The position numbers were made by a program, and so were the translations under genes. A stretch of 45,094 bases of DNA from a virus. The stretch is taken from positions 1-45,094 of IMG/VR virus record IMGVR_UViG_3300033149_003380, one strand, 5' to 3'. A model generated the notes under the pieces. It ran no database searches and had not been told where the DNA came from. It was given only the letters and a program-made list of their open reading frames with translations. Of the stretch, positions 8,815-17,184 are shown piece after piece. Each line of letters begins with the position of its first letter. Positions within the stretch are counted from its first letter, which is position 1.

Positions 8815-9932
8815 GCGAACAAAATTTCTATAAAAAAGAAGATGACTTAGAACAAAAAATAGAAGCTATTATTTATAAAAAACTATATGACGAACCATTG
8901 GCCTTTCCGTCTTTTCCTTCAACCCCAACTGGGTTTCCATCCAATCCTTATGATGTAGCCAATAAACATTATGTAGACGAAAATAGACCAGTTACCTTTG
9001 ATTTTGGCGACGGTTCTGATGGAGACGTAACCATTTCAAGCAATACCACTTTAACAAGTGATATGTATTACAATAATTTGACTGTTAATGGTGGTGTAAC
9101 ATTAAAAACAGGAGGATATAGAATATGGGTTAAAAACAAACTTGTTAATAATGGAACAATTTCTAATAATGGCGGTAGTGGTGGCGATGCTGGTGATTAT
9201 ACCACTCCCGGTGCTGCTGGTGCTGCTCCCGGCACAGGATATGGCACTGGCGTAGCTGGTAAAGCTGGAAGCGACGCAGGAAACGTGAACGGACAAGGTA
9301 GTGCCAATGGAGTTGCTGGGGTAGCAGGAGACAATAAATCAAATTGTTTAATTGGAAATGGTGCTGCTGGTGGGGCAGGTGGAGACACTGGTGGAGGAAC
9401 TGGTGGTGCGGCAGGAGCAGGAGGAACAGCAACCGCCGCTACAAACAAACCTTTTGCACATACTCAGCTTATTACTTTATTAGATTTTATTGGCGGAAGC
9501 AATCCCACTAAATATGAAGCTGCCACAGGAGCAGGAAGCGGTGGTGGTGGTGGTTGTTGGGCTGAAGATACCGGAAATGGAGCTTCTGGCGGGTCTGGTG
9601 GCGGTTCGGGTGGCTCAGGAGGATTAGTAGCTATTTATGCAAAATACTTAGAAAACAACGGAGCCATAACTTCTCATGGAGGCAATGGAGGAGCTGGTGG
9701 TGCTGCTGATTGTAAAAGCGAACCAAATAGCCATGGCGGAGGCGGTGGCGGAGGAGCTGGCGGCTCTGGCGGTTTAATGGTTTTAGTTTATCATAAAAAA
9801 ACTGGACAAGGCACTACAACTGTTAGCGGAGGAACTGGTGGTTCTGGCGGTAGTGGTTGTGGAACCTCGGGTTCTGATGGGAGCGATGGTTCTAATGGAA
9901 CCGCGGGTAAAATAATTTCAATACAAGCTTAA
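8811..9932 (+). CDS. Glycine-rich adhesin/tail-tip protein
   Basis: 373 residues. Residues 1-60 look like an attachment domain, and residues 60-115 form short strands (TTLTSDMYYNNLTVNGGVTL). From about residue 120 to the end it is extremely Gly-rich (GGSGG, GGNGGAGG, GGGGGGGAGG), interrupted by strands such as LVAIYAKYLENNGAI and GLMVLVYHKK. Alternation of poly-Gly runs with short hydrophobic strands recalls the polyglycine-II sandwich of T-even-like adhesins (gp38 type), which bind host receptors. It starts in an ATGA overlap with the propeller gene. The codon choice is GC-rich only because glycine codons are. Confidence 0.55.
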   Translation: MSEQNFYKKEDDLEQKIEAIIYKKLYDEPLAFPSFPSTPTGFPSNPYDVANKHYVDENRPVTFDFGDGSDGDVTISSNTTLTSDMYYNNLTVNGGVTLKTGGYRIWVKNKLVNNGTISNNGGSGGDAGDYTTPGAAGAAPGTGYGTGVAGKAGSDAGNVNGQGSANGVAGVAGDNKSNCLIGNGAAGGAGGDTGGGTGGAAGAGGTATAATNKPFAHTQLITLLDFIGGSNPTKYEAATGAGSGGGGGCWAEDTGNGASGGSGGGSGGSGGLVAIYAKYLENNGAITSHGGNGGAGGAADCKSEPNSHGGGGGGGAGGSGGLMVLVYHKKTGQGTTTVSGGTGGSGGSGCGTSGSDGSDGSNGTAGKIISIQA

Positions 9933-9950
9933 TAACAAGGAATAATTAAT

Positions 9951-11354
9951 ATGGCTCAATTAAAAGAAGGAAACTATTATCAAGTTCAAGGAGAAAATCA
10001 AGTATATACTTTTTCTCCTGAAGGATATTTAAAAACTACTACGCCACCACCCAAGGTGACCCCTAGTTTAATTTCACAAGGAATAGTTGAAAAATATTCT
10101 CAACCGCCAGCTCAAAAAACCGAAGAAAATATCCCAACAGCTACCGACTTAAGTGCTGCTATTTCAGGGGAACAACCAGAGCTTTTTAGGGAAGAAAGTG
10201 GCTATAAAGTATATAAAAAAGAAGGCACACAGATAGAATGGTTAAATATGCCAGCAGAACAATTTACCGCCACTTACGGACCTCAGGCGTGGGAACAAAT
10301 TAAAATCATTCCCGACATTGATGCTTTTGCCAATCAACTACAAGAAGAAGGAATTAGAGGGCTTCAGAATTCTGTTCAAGAATTAACTCAAAACGCCCTT
10401 ACTCAATATACGGAAACCCCAGAATATAAACAAAAATTAGCTGCGGCAGAATCAGCTATTGATCAAGAAATCAAGTTTATGGAAGAAGCACCCACTAAGT
10501 TTTGGGAAAAATTTTGGCAAAAACCAGAAAATCAAAAGAAAAAGGAAGAATATCAGGTATGGAAAAAAGAATTGGCAGAATTAGATGCTCAATATGAAAC
10601 ATCAAAACTATATCAAATGAAACGAACTGTTCCCGGATATATTATGATAGGAGAATCTAAAATTTTACATCAACAATATATTGCAGACAGAGCTACTATG
10701 TTAGCTAAAGGGGCGATTATTCAAGATGATTATGATAGAGTTATTGACTTTGGCAATCAAGCATTTGAAGCATATTTAAACACATTAGATAAACGATTAG
10801 AATTTGAATACACAAAACTTGACAGAGTTTATGGATTACCAGAACAAAGACGACAAGAAGTATCGTTTCAATTAGATGTGGTTAGGGAACAATTAAACAG
10901 CCTTCGAGAAGAACAAGATACCCGTGTTGCTAATTGGCAGAAAAACTTATCTCTTTACCCAGAATATACTGGCAAGCCATGGATGTCTATTGAAGAACAA
11001 GAAGAATTAATGAAACCATTTTACAAAGAAGAAAGAATTTTTACCAAACAAGAAAGAGCTGCTGATATTGCTAGAAAATTACAATTAGCTGGCGAAGGCA
11101 AAACGGGTACCACCCCAGAAGAAACAATAGATGTTGCTAAAGAATTTATGGATGACAAAAATGCTGGGATGCCTTATGAAGATGCTATTAATTTATATGC
11201 TGCTGACCTTGGAGAAGAATGGATTAAAAAACAATATGAAGGCGGAACAACACCATTATCAGAAATGCCCACCTCATTAGAAAAGCCAAAAAAGGAAAGC
11301 TTCTTTAAAAAACTATTTAAGCCAAAAGGATTTGGTTTAATACTAGGAAAATAA
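9951..11354 (+). CDS. Helical internal virion protein, probable ejection protein
   Basis: 467 residues, preceded by AAGGAA at 9938-9943. It is mostly alpha-helical and highly charged, with coiled-coil stretches at about residues 165-220 and 270-330 and a Pro/Thr-rich N-terminal segment. There is no signal peptide. The C-terminus is basic with a short hydrophobic end (KKLFKPKGFGLILGK), which might contact membrane or DNA. It sits between the tail adhesin and the 837-residue protein, with 1 nt between them. Podoviruses carry such pairs of internal proteins that leave the capsid with the DNA. No family is recognised, so this rests on composition and position. Confidence 0.45.
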   Translation: MAQLKEGNYYQVQGENQVYTFSPEGYLKTTTPPPKVTPSLISQGIVEKYSQPPAQKTEENIPTATDLSAAISGEQPELFREESGYKVYKKEGTQIEWLNMPAEQFTATYGPQAWEQIKIIPDIDAFANQLQEEGIRGLQNSVQELTQNALTQYTETPEYKQKLAAAESAIDQEIKFMEEAPTKFWEKFWQKPENQKKKEEYQVWKKELAELDAQYETSKLYQMKRTVPGYIMIGESKILHQQYIADRATMLAKGAIIQDDYDRVIDFGNQAFEAYLNTLDKRLEFEYTKLDRVYGLPEQRRQEVSFQLDVVREQLNSLREEQDTRVANWQKNLSLYPEYTGKPWMSIEEQEELMKPFYKEERIFTKQERAADIARKLQLAGEGKTGTTPEETIDVAKEFMDDKNAGMPYEDAINLYAADLGEEWIKKQYEGGTTPLSEMPTSLEKPKKESFFKKLFKPKGFGLILGK

Positions 11355-11355
11355 T

Positions 11356-13869
11356 ATGAGCAGGTGGTTGCAACAAACAAAAACAACATCTACCACGGGC
11401 AGATGGCAGGCTATTCAAGAAAAAAAGCCCCAAAACAGATGGCAAGCACAAACGGCACTAAAAGAACCTATTAGTAAATTTATGACTGGAGCATGGTATG
11501 AAAAAGTGTTTGACCCATTAATGGCGGGGCAATATGCTATTGCCGGATTGGGACGTAAGGCACTTAAAATGGATGATGCTGGAGCAATTGAGGGCATTAA
11601 ACAACGAGCTACGTGGGTGGATATTGTTAAAGAAAAATTTCCCTATCAACCAACAACTGATTGGAAGTATAATTTTATTAGAGAACTTGGAAGAACACTT
11701 GTTGGAACTGGCCTTGACATCGCATTAGATCCTCTATGGGTTCTTCCTCCTGCTAAAATTGCCAAAATGTTTAAATTAGAAAAAGCAGTTAAAGCAATTG
11801 CCGAAACAAAACCAGTAGCAAAAATTATAGAAAAAGTTGGACCAAAAATTATAACTAGATTTGGTCAACCAACACAATATGTAAAGCTAGCCAAAGATAC
11901 AAATATAAAAATTTTAAACAGAGAATTACGAGCACTAGAAATAGGACAACCAATAGCAGGGCTTTCTAAGGCAGAACAATTACGAGTAGCCCAACTAATT
12001 AAAGGTGGTATATCTGTTGGTGATATAGAAAAACCATTAAGGGCAGTTGCAGATCCAGCAATAGAGGAATTTAAAAGATTAGGAAAGAGGGCGGTACAAG
12101 AAGGACTATTAAATGAAGATGCTTTTTATGAGCATTTTGGTAGGTATATGCCCAGATTATATAAAACCAAAGAAATGCCAACAGGAGCTGTTAGATTTTT
12201 TGGGGACAAAAAACCCATTAGGGCAAATCTTGACCGATTTAAAGCAAGAAAAGATATTCCAGAGGATATAAGGGCGGCACTAGGAGAAATAAAAGAAGCT
12301 GGCTATCCAACTACAAAGGGATTGGCACAATTGGGACAAGCAGTGGAAAGAGCAAAATTCTTTAGAAAAGTAAATAAAATATATGCTAAGCCAAAAGCAT
12401 ACAAGGATTGGTTACAATTACCTAAAACCAAAGCATTGGGAGATTTGAGTGGCAAGTGGGTATCTAAACCAATCTATGAAGACATTCAACAGTTTATAAG
12501 AGTTGCGTCTAAAGGAGAAAGGGTTTATAGAACTGCGTTGGGAACATGGAAATACGGAAAAGTTATTGCTAATCCAGCAACTCATTTAAGAAATATATAT
12601 GCCAATTTTATTTTAGCTGATTTAGGGGGATTATCACCCCTTCGGGTAGATATTTATGGATTAGCGTTAAAAGAACTAAAAACTAAAGGAAAATATTATA
12701 AAGAACTTAAAAAGGTTTCAGACATATTACACGAAACTTTTTATGCAAGAGAAATTAGTGATTTATTAAAATCTTTTGAAACTAGTCAGGGGACAACAGC
12801 ATTTCAAAAAATGGCTAATGGTATTCAAAAGCTTATGAAAAAAGGAGGGAATATTTATCAGGCAGAAGAACAGTGGTCAAAAATGGCATTATATATTTAT
12901 AAAAGAAAAAAGGGATTATTGCCAGAACAAGCCGCAAAAGAAGCAGAAAAATGGCTCTTCAATTATAGAGAAGTTCCTCCGTTAATTGAAACCTTGCGAG
13001 GCAGTAGAGTAGGTGGTGCGTTAGGGTTTTTATCGGGAGCATATCCTTTTATTACCTTTTCTTATAAAGCTATACCAAGAATATTTGAAGTGGCAATGAC
13101 CAAGACGCCAAGATTAACAAAATGGATGAAAATGTATCATGGCATTGATTTAATGATGGAACCACCGCCAGCCAAAGAAATGTTGCCTGATTATATGGGC
13201 AAGGGAATGTTTTTAAAATTACCATTTAAAGATAAGTATGATAGATTTCAATATTTAGATTTGAACTTTATTTTGCCATGGGGCGATATTGGTGAAGTTG
13301 GCAATACATTACGACCAAACCATCCTTTGTGGACAACAATATATTCCTTAATTCTAAACAAACACCCTCTTGGATGGGACATTGTTAAACCGGGATCTAC
13401 CAAACAAGAAGCAAGAGAAGCAATTACTGATTATTTATATAAACAACTTACGCCTTCTCCGTCTCCAGCTATTCCGGGCATAACAAAAGGAGGATATTCT
13501 TACCAAAAAATTATATCAGCACTACGAAAAGAAGAAGATTATTCTGGTAAGGTTAGAAGCGTTAAATCTGCTATTATGGCAGCACTAACAGGGCTGAAAA
13601 CTACCCCAATAGATATAGAAATTGAAAAAGAAAGAAGAGAGGCAGAAAAACTATATGATATTCGAGAAATTCAATCAAGAATTCGCAATCTTTATATTTT
13701 AAAAAAGCGTAATATTCTTACAGATGATCAAAAAACAAAACTAGAAAAAGCTTATCAGGAAAGAATAAAAAAACTTGGCGGTAAAGAATATACACCAAGC
13801 AATAATTGGTTAGAAAAAAAGGGTTTCTTAAAAGAAAAATCAAGATGGCAAAAAGCTCAAGGCATTTGA
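11356..13869 (+). CDS. Large internal virion protein (LPD-type, ejection protein candidate)
   Basis: 837 residues. The segment at about residues 400-440 (IANPATHLRNIYANFILADLGG) and that at about 535-580 (WLFNYREVPPLIETLRGSR ... GAYPFITFSYKAIPRI) resemble the large polyvalent-protein associated domains found in big phage internal or injected proteins. The rest is helical and basic, with no signal peptide and no visible enzyme motif. Its length and its position as the last virion gene before the holin-like gene suit an ejection protein that crosses the cell envelope during infection. It ends with TGA, confirming TGA as a stop here. Confidence 0.55.
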   Translation: MSRWLQQTKTTSTTGRWQAIQEKKPQNRWQAQTALKEPISKFMTGAWYEKVFDPLMAGQYAIAGLGRKALKMDDAGAIEGIKQRATWVDIVKEKFPYQPTTDWKYNFIRELGRTLVGTGLDIALDPLWVLPPAKIAKMFKLEKAVKAIAETKPVAKIIEKVGPKIITRFGQPTQYVKLAKDTNIKILNRELRALEIGQPIAGLSKAEQLRVAQLIKGGISVGDIEKPLRAVADPAIEEFKRLGKRAVQEGLLNEDAFYEHFGRYMPRLYKTKEMPTGAVRFFGDKKPIRANLDRFKARKDIPEDIRAALGEIKEAGYPTTKGLAQLGQAVERAKFFRKVNKIYAKPKAYKDWLQLPKTKALGDLSGKWVSKPIYEDIQQFIRVASKGERVYRTALGTWKYGKVIANPATHLRNIYANFILADLGGLSPLRVDIYGLALKELKTKGKYYKELKKVSDILHETFYAREISDLLKSFETSQGTTAFQKMANGIQKLMKKGGNIYQAEEQWSKMALYIYKRKKGLLPEQAAKEAEKWLFNYREVPPLIETLRGSRVGGALGFLSGAYPFITFSYKAIPRIFEVAMTKTPRLTKWMKMYHGIDLMMEPPPAKEMLPDYMGKGMFLKLPFKDKYDRFQYLDLNFILPWGDIGEVGNTLRPNHPLWTTIYSLILNKHPLGWDIVKPGSTKQEAREAITDYLYKQLTPSPSPAIPGITKGGYSYQKIISALRKEEDYSGKVRSVKSAIMAALTGLKTTPIDIEIEKERREAEKLYDIREIQSRIRNLYILKKRNILTDDQKTKLEKAYQERIKKLGGKEYTPSNNWLEKKGFLKEKSRWQKAQGI

Positions 13870-13958
13870 TGTAAATCCGAAATGCCAATCCAATCACATA
13901 AAAATAAAATGCTCATAATAAGCAAACCACCTAATAAAATTATCCAAAAGGTTTTCAT
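13857..13958 (-). CDS. Possible 33-residue membrane peptide (leftward)
   Basis: A short leftward frame beginning MKTFWIILLGGLLIMSI, then FLCDWIGIS, a plausible single transmembrane peptide, in the otherwise empty gap after the 837-residue gene. There is no convincing ribosome binding site. It overlaps the end of the rightward gene by 13 nt. It could be chance; similar short membrane peptides elsewhere in this genome keep it worth listing. Confidence 0.2.
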   Translation of the reverse strand: MKTFWIILLGGLLIMSILFLCDWIGISDLHQMP

Positions 13959-13997
13959 ATAATCTAACATAACAAATCAAAATAAGGTTGTCAAGCA

Positions 13998-14186
13998 ATG
14001 ACTAATTATAGAAACAATATTCAAGACAAACGACTTGAAAAAATAGAAAAACATATTGAAATTATTAACCACGAATTCGGCTATATTCAGGCTGATGTTG
14101 CGTGGCTTAAAAGATTTTTCTGGCTATTAGCAGGAGCTACAATTAGCGGGCTAATAGTGGGTTTATTAAATTTGTTCTTTAAATAA
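13998..14186 (+). CDS. XhlA/holin-like small membrane protein
   Basis: 62 residues: an N-terminal amphipathic coiled coil (residues 1-38, KRLEKIEKHIEIINHEFGYIQAD) and one C-terminal transmembrane segment (about 40-60, FFWLLAGATISGLIVGLLNLFF). This is the layout of hemolysin XhlA-like phage proteins, which work with holins in host lysis. AAGG at 13982-13985 provides a weak ribosome binding site. It opens the lysis-like module but is followed by an unrelated-looking small-gene cassette before the protease, second holin and CHAP hydrolase. Confidence 0.6.
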   Translation: MTNYRNNIQDKRLEKIEKHIEIINHEFGYIQADVAWLKRFFWLLAGATISGLIVGLLNLFFK

Positions 14187-14197
14187 AGGAGGATTCA

Positions 14198-14380
14198 ATG
14201 AGATTTATAGCGGTATTTCAGGGACTTAGTGGTCAAGAATTTAAGGTTTGCGAAGATGAACAAAAGGCCTATTGGTGGATTCGAATCAAGATAGCGATTG
14301 AGCAGAAACAATATCCCTTTTACGAACCCCATTTTCAAATCTTCTACGGATGCCCTATTGCTCACATGGGAACGCTTTAA
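14198..14380 (+). CDS. Small protein of unknown function, first of a tandem pair
   Basis: 60 residues with a strong AAAGGAGG site 5 nt upstream of the ATG. It is predicted alpha/beta with an N-terminal strand MRFIAVFQG. It resembles the next protein (MIYLAVFYV, then charged strand, then a W-rich helix, then an aromatic strand), so the two are probably a tandem duplication. Codon use is GC-richer than the virion genes. The stop TAA overlaps the next start (TAATG). No function is recognised. Confidence 0.6.
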   Translation: MRFIAVFQGLSGQEFKVCEDEQKAYWWIRIKIAIEQKQYPFYEPHFQIFYGCPIAHMGTL

Positions 14381-14547
14381 TGATATACTTGGCTGTGTTT
14401 TATGTAAGAGGAAAATATCTGGTTAAAGAATGCCCAACCGAAGAAGAAGCTCGATGGCAAATACAGCAATGGATTGGTGTGGCACATAACGAAGCTTACG
14501 AGTGGGTTATTTACTTTTCTATTCCCAAAAACAAAGGAGGGTCATAA
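14380..14547 (+). CDS. Small protein of unknown function, second of a tandem pair
   Basis: 55 residues starting at the ATG within TAATG, so it is translationally coupled to the gene before. The order of features (LAVF strand, Lys/Glu-rich strand, EEEARWQIQQWIGVA helix, YEWVIYF strand) parallels its neighbour, suggesting paralogy. The stop overlaps the next start (TAATG), and an AAAGGAGGG site for the following gene lies inside its last codons. The function is unknown. Confidence 0.6.
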   Translation: MIYLAVFYVRGKYLVKECPTEEEARWQIQQWIGVAHNEAYEWVIYFSIPKNKGGS

Positions 14548-14822
14548 TGTCAGCCATTAAAGCTATTAAGTACAGGGATGGACCAAGGGCTCTTAACCTT
14601 GTGGTAGGCAAAGAAATCCACCAAATTCTAAACTATGCCAAAAAGATGCGTATAATGATAAATGAACCAGAAGTAAGGTTGCTTTTTGACCACGAACTCG
14701 AAGCCTATGTTCGCAAAAAGATTCAGCTAGAGTTTATCGACTCTTATGTTCATCTGTGCGACTGGTTGGGAATTGAAATCGTATCTTTGCAATGGAAGGA
14801 GGAAAAAGATGAATCTACATGA
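14547..14822 (+). CDS. Small helical protein of unknown function
   Basis: 91 residues starting at ATG 14547, chosen because of the strong AAAGGAGGG at 14534-14542 and the one-base overlap with the previous stop. It is mostly helical with many charged residues (IHQILNYAKKMRIMINEPEVR) and a C-terminal strand; no Cys cluster or membrane segment is present. It lies in the same tightly packed operon with canonical Shine-Dalgarno sites, unlike the weak sites in the virion operon. No family is recognised. Confidence 0.6.
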   Translation: MSAIKAIKYRDGPRALNLVVGKEIHQILNYAKKMRIMINEPEVRLLFDHELEAYVRKKIQLEFIDSYVHLCDWLGIEIVSLQWKEEKDEST

Positions 14823-14976
14823 GTTACCCTATGTGATTGAGATTGTCAAAATCTGGATACTCAGAACTGAAGTAGGAGTGGGATTTACCCACCAAGAAAA
14901 AAGCGACATTTCCCCAAAGAACCAAGCCAAGCTCAAGCGTATCCTAAAGCTACTTCAGGAGCTCAAAAATGCTTGA
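14809..14976 (+). CDS. Small helical protein of unknown function
   Basis: 55 residues. ATG 14809 follows AAGGAGGAAAA, and the gene overlaps the previous one by 14 nt. It has two helices with a central loop (EKSDISPKNQAKLKRILKLL), suggestive of a small DNA- or protein-binding domain, but no motif is diagnostic. It overlaps the following membrane micro-gene by 8 nt. The function is unknown. Confidence 0.55.
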   Translation: MNLHELPYVIEIVKIWILRTEVGVGFTHQEKSDISPKNQAKLKRILKLLQELKNA

Positions 14977-15049
14977 AGGAACGATTGTAGCTATAGTAGG
15001 GTTGTTATGTATCATAATACTCTACAAACTCTCTGAGGAGGCAAAATGA
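14969..15049 (+). CDS. 26-residue single-pass membrane peptide
   Basis: A very short gene: MLEGTIVAIVGLLCIIILYK, then a charged tail ending in two Glu, Ala and Lys. It is one transmembrane helix with an acidic C-terminus. It overlaps the gene before by 8 nt and the JAMM-like gene after by 4 nt (ATGA). The ribosome binding site of the next gene (GAGGAGG) lies inside it. The packing makes it more credible than an isolated frame of this length. Regulatory or lysis-related micro-proteins have this form; the role is unknown. Confidence 0.5.
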   Translation: MLEGTIVAIVGLLCIIILYKLSEEAK

Positions 15050-15516
15050 AGGTATTAGCGGTATTCTTTGTTGTGATTCTCTTGATGTTCTCTGCTTCTA
15101 GTGACATTTCCCAAGAAGAAGACGGAAATGGCGGCGTATATCATAGCGCTGAAGAATTTCTCAGAGCTATGTTAGAACTCACAATTCCCCTACGAATGGC
15201 TAAAGGAAATCTGTTTGATGGCGTTTTAAAACCCCCCAGCGAACTTGCTTTCTTCTTGTTCAAAGACGGAGATTTTTTTGTGGTTACCAACGACCTTGAA
15301 AACTCAATTTTTATTCCTGACACCGAGAACTTTTTCCGCAAACAAGGCAAAGAAATCAAAGACCTTATCCTTGTTTATCACAACCACAATATTCCAAGCA
15401 GATTTTCCAAAATAGACATTAGATTCTATCGCTACCTCAAAAAGCGTGGATTTAAAGGTATTTTCGGCATCTACTACCCATTCAACAAAACCGTCAAAAT
15501 CCTAAATGACCGATGA
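15046..15516 (+). CDS. Exported JAMM/MPN-like protein (degenerate metal motif)
   Basis: 156 residues with an N-terminal signal peptide (MKVLAVFFVVILLMFSASS) after a strong GAGGAGG site. Around residues 110-125 it has YHNHNIPSRFSKID, close to the JAMM metalloprotease motif H-x-H-x7-S-x2-D but with six rather than seven residues before the Ser (H112, H114, S121, D124). Glu66 could be the family's upstream Glu. JAMM domains in phages usually occur cytoplasmically in tail-assembly proteins, so an exported version within a lysis-like region is unusual; peptidoglycan peptide cleavage would be one possibility. It is followed by a strong hairpin. Confidence 0.45.
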   Translation: MKVLAVFFVVILLMFSASSDISQEEDGNGGVYHSAEEFLRAMLELTIPLRMAKGNLFDGVLKPPSELAFFLFKDGDFFVVTNDLENSIFIPDTENFFRKQGKEIKDLILVYHNHNIPSRFSKIDIRFYRYLKKRGFKGIFGIYYPFNKTVKILNDR

Positions 15517-15529
15517 GTCCTCTGCCCAA

Positions 15530-15566
15530 GGGAAGGATAACGCAAGCATTGTCCTTCCCATCTTTT
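15530..15566 (+). terminator. Hairpin terminator after the small-gene cassette
   Basis: GGGAAGGATAA pairs with TTGTCCTTCCC over 11 bp (one G-U) around an 8-nt loop, followed by ATCTTTT. The stem is GC-rich for this genome and closes the 14198-15516 operon. Confidence 0.75.
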
Positions 15567-15621
15567 CCCTGCACATCAATATGTTGGTGTTAAGAGCAAA
15601 GATTATAATTAATTTTAATAT

Positions 15622-16593
15622 ATGAAAAATATAATACCAAAACAATATAGAAAAAATTACAAAGGCTGTTTTAAAAATCCGTTTGATCCCAGAGATATAG
15701 TTTTAGGAGATATTCCTTATATATCAGACCCCAACGCTCCCTCATGGGAAGAAGGATTTGATAATGAACAAAAATATGGCAAGCTTAAACGAGAACATCA
15801 AGGCTCTAGTTTAAGTTGTGTTGGTCAAGCGTGGAGCAAATATCTTGAAATGCTAAATTTAATAGAAGAAAAAAAGTTTGTTGATTTATCTGCTAGAGAT
15901 ATTTACTCCCAAATATATTTACATAATGGCGGAGCATATATAAGAGATGGCGCAATAAAGTGCGTAAGAAATGGCGATGCCAAAGAAAAGTTTGTTCCTT
16001 CTTATAAAGATGGAAAACCGCCCACAGAAGAATTTATGCGTAAAAAACCAGAAATCACCCCAGAATACATTACAAGTAGAGCCAGATATAAAGCTAAAAG
16101 TTTTGTATATTTAGATACTCATTGGCCATTAAGGTCAGAAGATTGGGAACATATGAGACAAGTAATTTGGCAGTTTGGCGGATTTGTTTCTGGCTATCAA
16201 CATCACGCTATGTATTTTTCTGCTTATAAATTAATTAATGGAAAGAGGGCAATACGAGGTGTTAATTCTTATGGCGAGGGCTCGGATAGATGGTATATAG
16301 AAAATGATACTCATGAATTATTTGATATTACTTTCTTATACGACCTGCCCAACCCGCCCGACAAAATACACATGTTAAAATTAATAGGAAACAAAAATAA
16401 TAAAAGGGTGTATATTATTATTAATGGAAAAAGACTTTGGGTTAAAGATCCCAGCATGTTTAATGATGGTTTTGTTGAAAAAATTCACGGAGATTGGAAT
16501 AACATTCAATGGATTGACACAAAAGAAGTCACAAAATACCCATTGATTAAAATGACATTCGCCCAATTTGTAACTCATTATTTTGATAATTAA
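15622..16593 (+). CDS. Papain-like (C1A) cysteine protease
   Basis: 323 residues, no signal peptide. The papain-family hallmarks appear in order: Gln60 and Cys66 in HQGSSLSCVGQAW (oxyanion Gln and catalytic Cys), His195 in GYQHHAMYF, and Asn215 in RGVNSYGEGSDRWYI, matching the N-S-W-G region. The C-terminal 70 residues form an extra beta domain that may bind a substrate. It sits directly before a small holin and a CHAP hydrolase, so a role in lysis or in processing envelope or virion proteins is plausible. Substrate unknown. The start lacks a clear Shine-Dalgarno sequence, as is common in the AT-rich part of this genome. Confidence 0.7.
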   Translation: MKNIIPKQYRKNYKGCFKNPFDPRDIVLGDIPYISDPNAPSWEEGFDNEQKYGKLKREHQGSSLSCVGQAWSKYLEMLNLIEEKKFVDLSARDIYSQIYLHNGGAYIRDGAIKCVRNGDAKEKFVPSYKDGKPPTEEFMRKKPEITPEYITSRARYKAKSFVYLDTHWPLRSEDWEHMRQVIWQFGGFVSGYQHHAMYFSAYKLINGKRAIRGVNSYGEGSDRWYIENDTHELFDITFLYDLPNPPDKIHMLKLIGNKNNKRVYIIINGKRLWVKDPSMFNDGFVEKIHGDWNNIQWIDTKEVTKYPLIKMTFAQFVTHYFDN

Positions 16594-16594
16594 T

Positions 16595-16774
16595 ATGAGC
16601 AAATTTAAGTCACGTAAATTATGGATGGCAATTATTGCCGCCTTGCTTATTGTAGCAAACCAAGGATTTGAATTAGGATTACCAGAAGAAGCTATTAATA
16701 AAATAGCTATGTTGGTAATGTCATATATTCTTGGGCAAGGAGCAGTAGATGCCGTTGGAGGTTTAAAGAAATAA
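16595..16774 (+). CDS. Small holin
   Basis: 59 residues from ATG 16595, one base after the protease stop. It has a basic N-terminus (SKFKSRKLW), two hydrophobic segments (about 9-23 and 34-52) separated by GFELGLPEEAINK, and a short tail ending GLKK. This layout, including the LGLPEE turn and YILGQGAVDA, matches small phage holins that pierce the cytoplasmic membrane. The CHAP hydrolase frame opens 5 nt after its stop. Confidence 0.7.
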   Translation: MSKFKSRKLWMAIIAALLIVANQGFELGLPEEAINKIAMLVMSYILGQGAVDAVGGLKK

Positions 16775-16784
16775 GGCATAGCCT

Positions 16785-17183
16785 ATTTGTAAAATCAAAA
16801 CAGTTTTAATACTTGTTGCGATTTTAGCATCTTGCTTTCCCTTAACGCTTATTTCCGATGATACAGTTTGGTATCCCGACTTAGAAGACAGAAATACTTC
16901 TTATGTTAGGGCGCTGTATATTCCAGAAGCACCACCCATGTGCTCGTGTGTTGATTTTGTACAAGAATTAGGACTTAAGGTTGGGGGAAACGCATGGCAC
17001 ATTAGAGCAAATATAATTAATCCCGCAGAAGGAATAGGAGTTTTATTGCCTAATCATATAGCATATATATTAGCTGTTGAAGATGATAGCATAATAATAA
17101 TGGAAAGTAATTTCTCCCGTTGTAAAATTACCTTTCGTAGAATTTATAAAAACGACCCTCAAATAAGGGGATATGTAAAATAG
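16785..17183 (+). CDS. CHAP-domain endolysin with signal peptide, non-ATG start
   Basis: Read from ATT 16785 the product is 132 residues: a signal peptide (KIKTVLILVAILASC) followed by a CHAP amidase/endopeptidase core with Cys55 (CVDFV), His91 (PNHIAYI) and the ESN triplet (Glu107, Asn109). The first in-frame ATG is 16938, only two codons before the Cys pair, which would leave no room for the N-terminal part of the fold. AAGG at 16773-16776 lies 8 nt before ATT. TGT stands at 16788, where an ATG would give MKIKTVL. Either ATT or ATC initiates, or a point mutation destroyed the start. It likely cleaves peptidoglycan after export. Confidence 0.6.
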   Translation: MCKIKTVLILVAILASCFPLTLISDDTVWYPDLEDRNTSYVRALYIPEAPPMCSCVDFVQELGLKVGGNAWHIRANIINPAEGIGVLLPNHIAYILAVEDDSIIIMESNFSRCKITFRRIYKNDPQIRGYVK

Positions 17184-17184
17184 T

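Noticed and set aside
9102-9448. Three overlapping leftward frames rich in Pro, Ala, His and Leu
   Set aside because: Mirror frames of the glycine-rich adhesin; composition is that of reverse-complemented Gly codons.
13870-13997. A promoter from TATAAT at 13958
   Set aside because: No -35-like hexamer lies at suitable distance.
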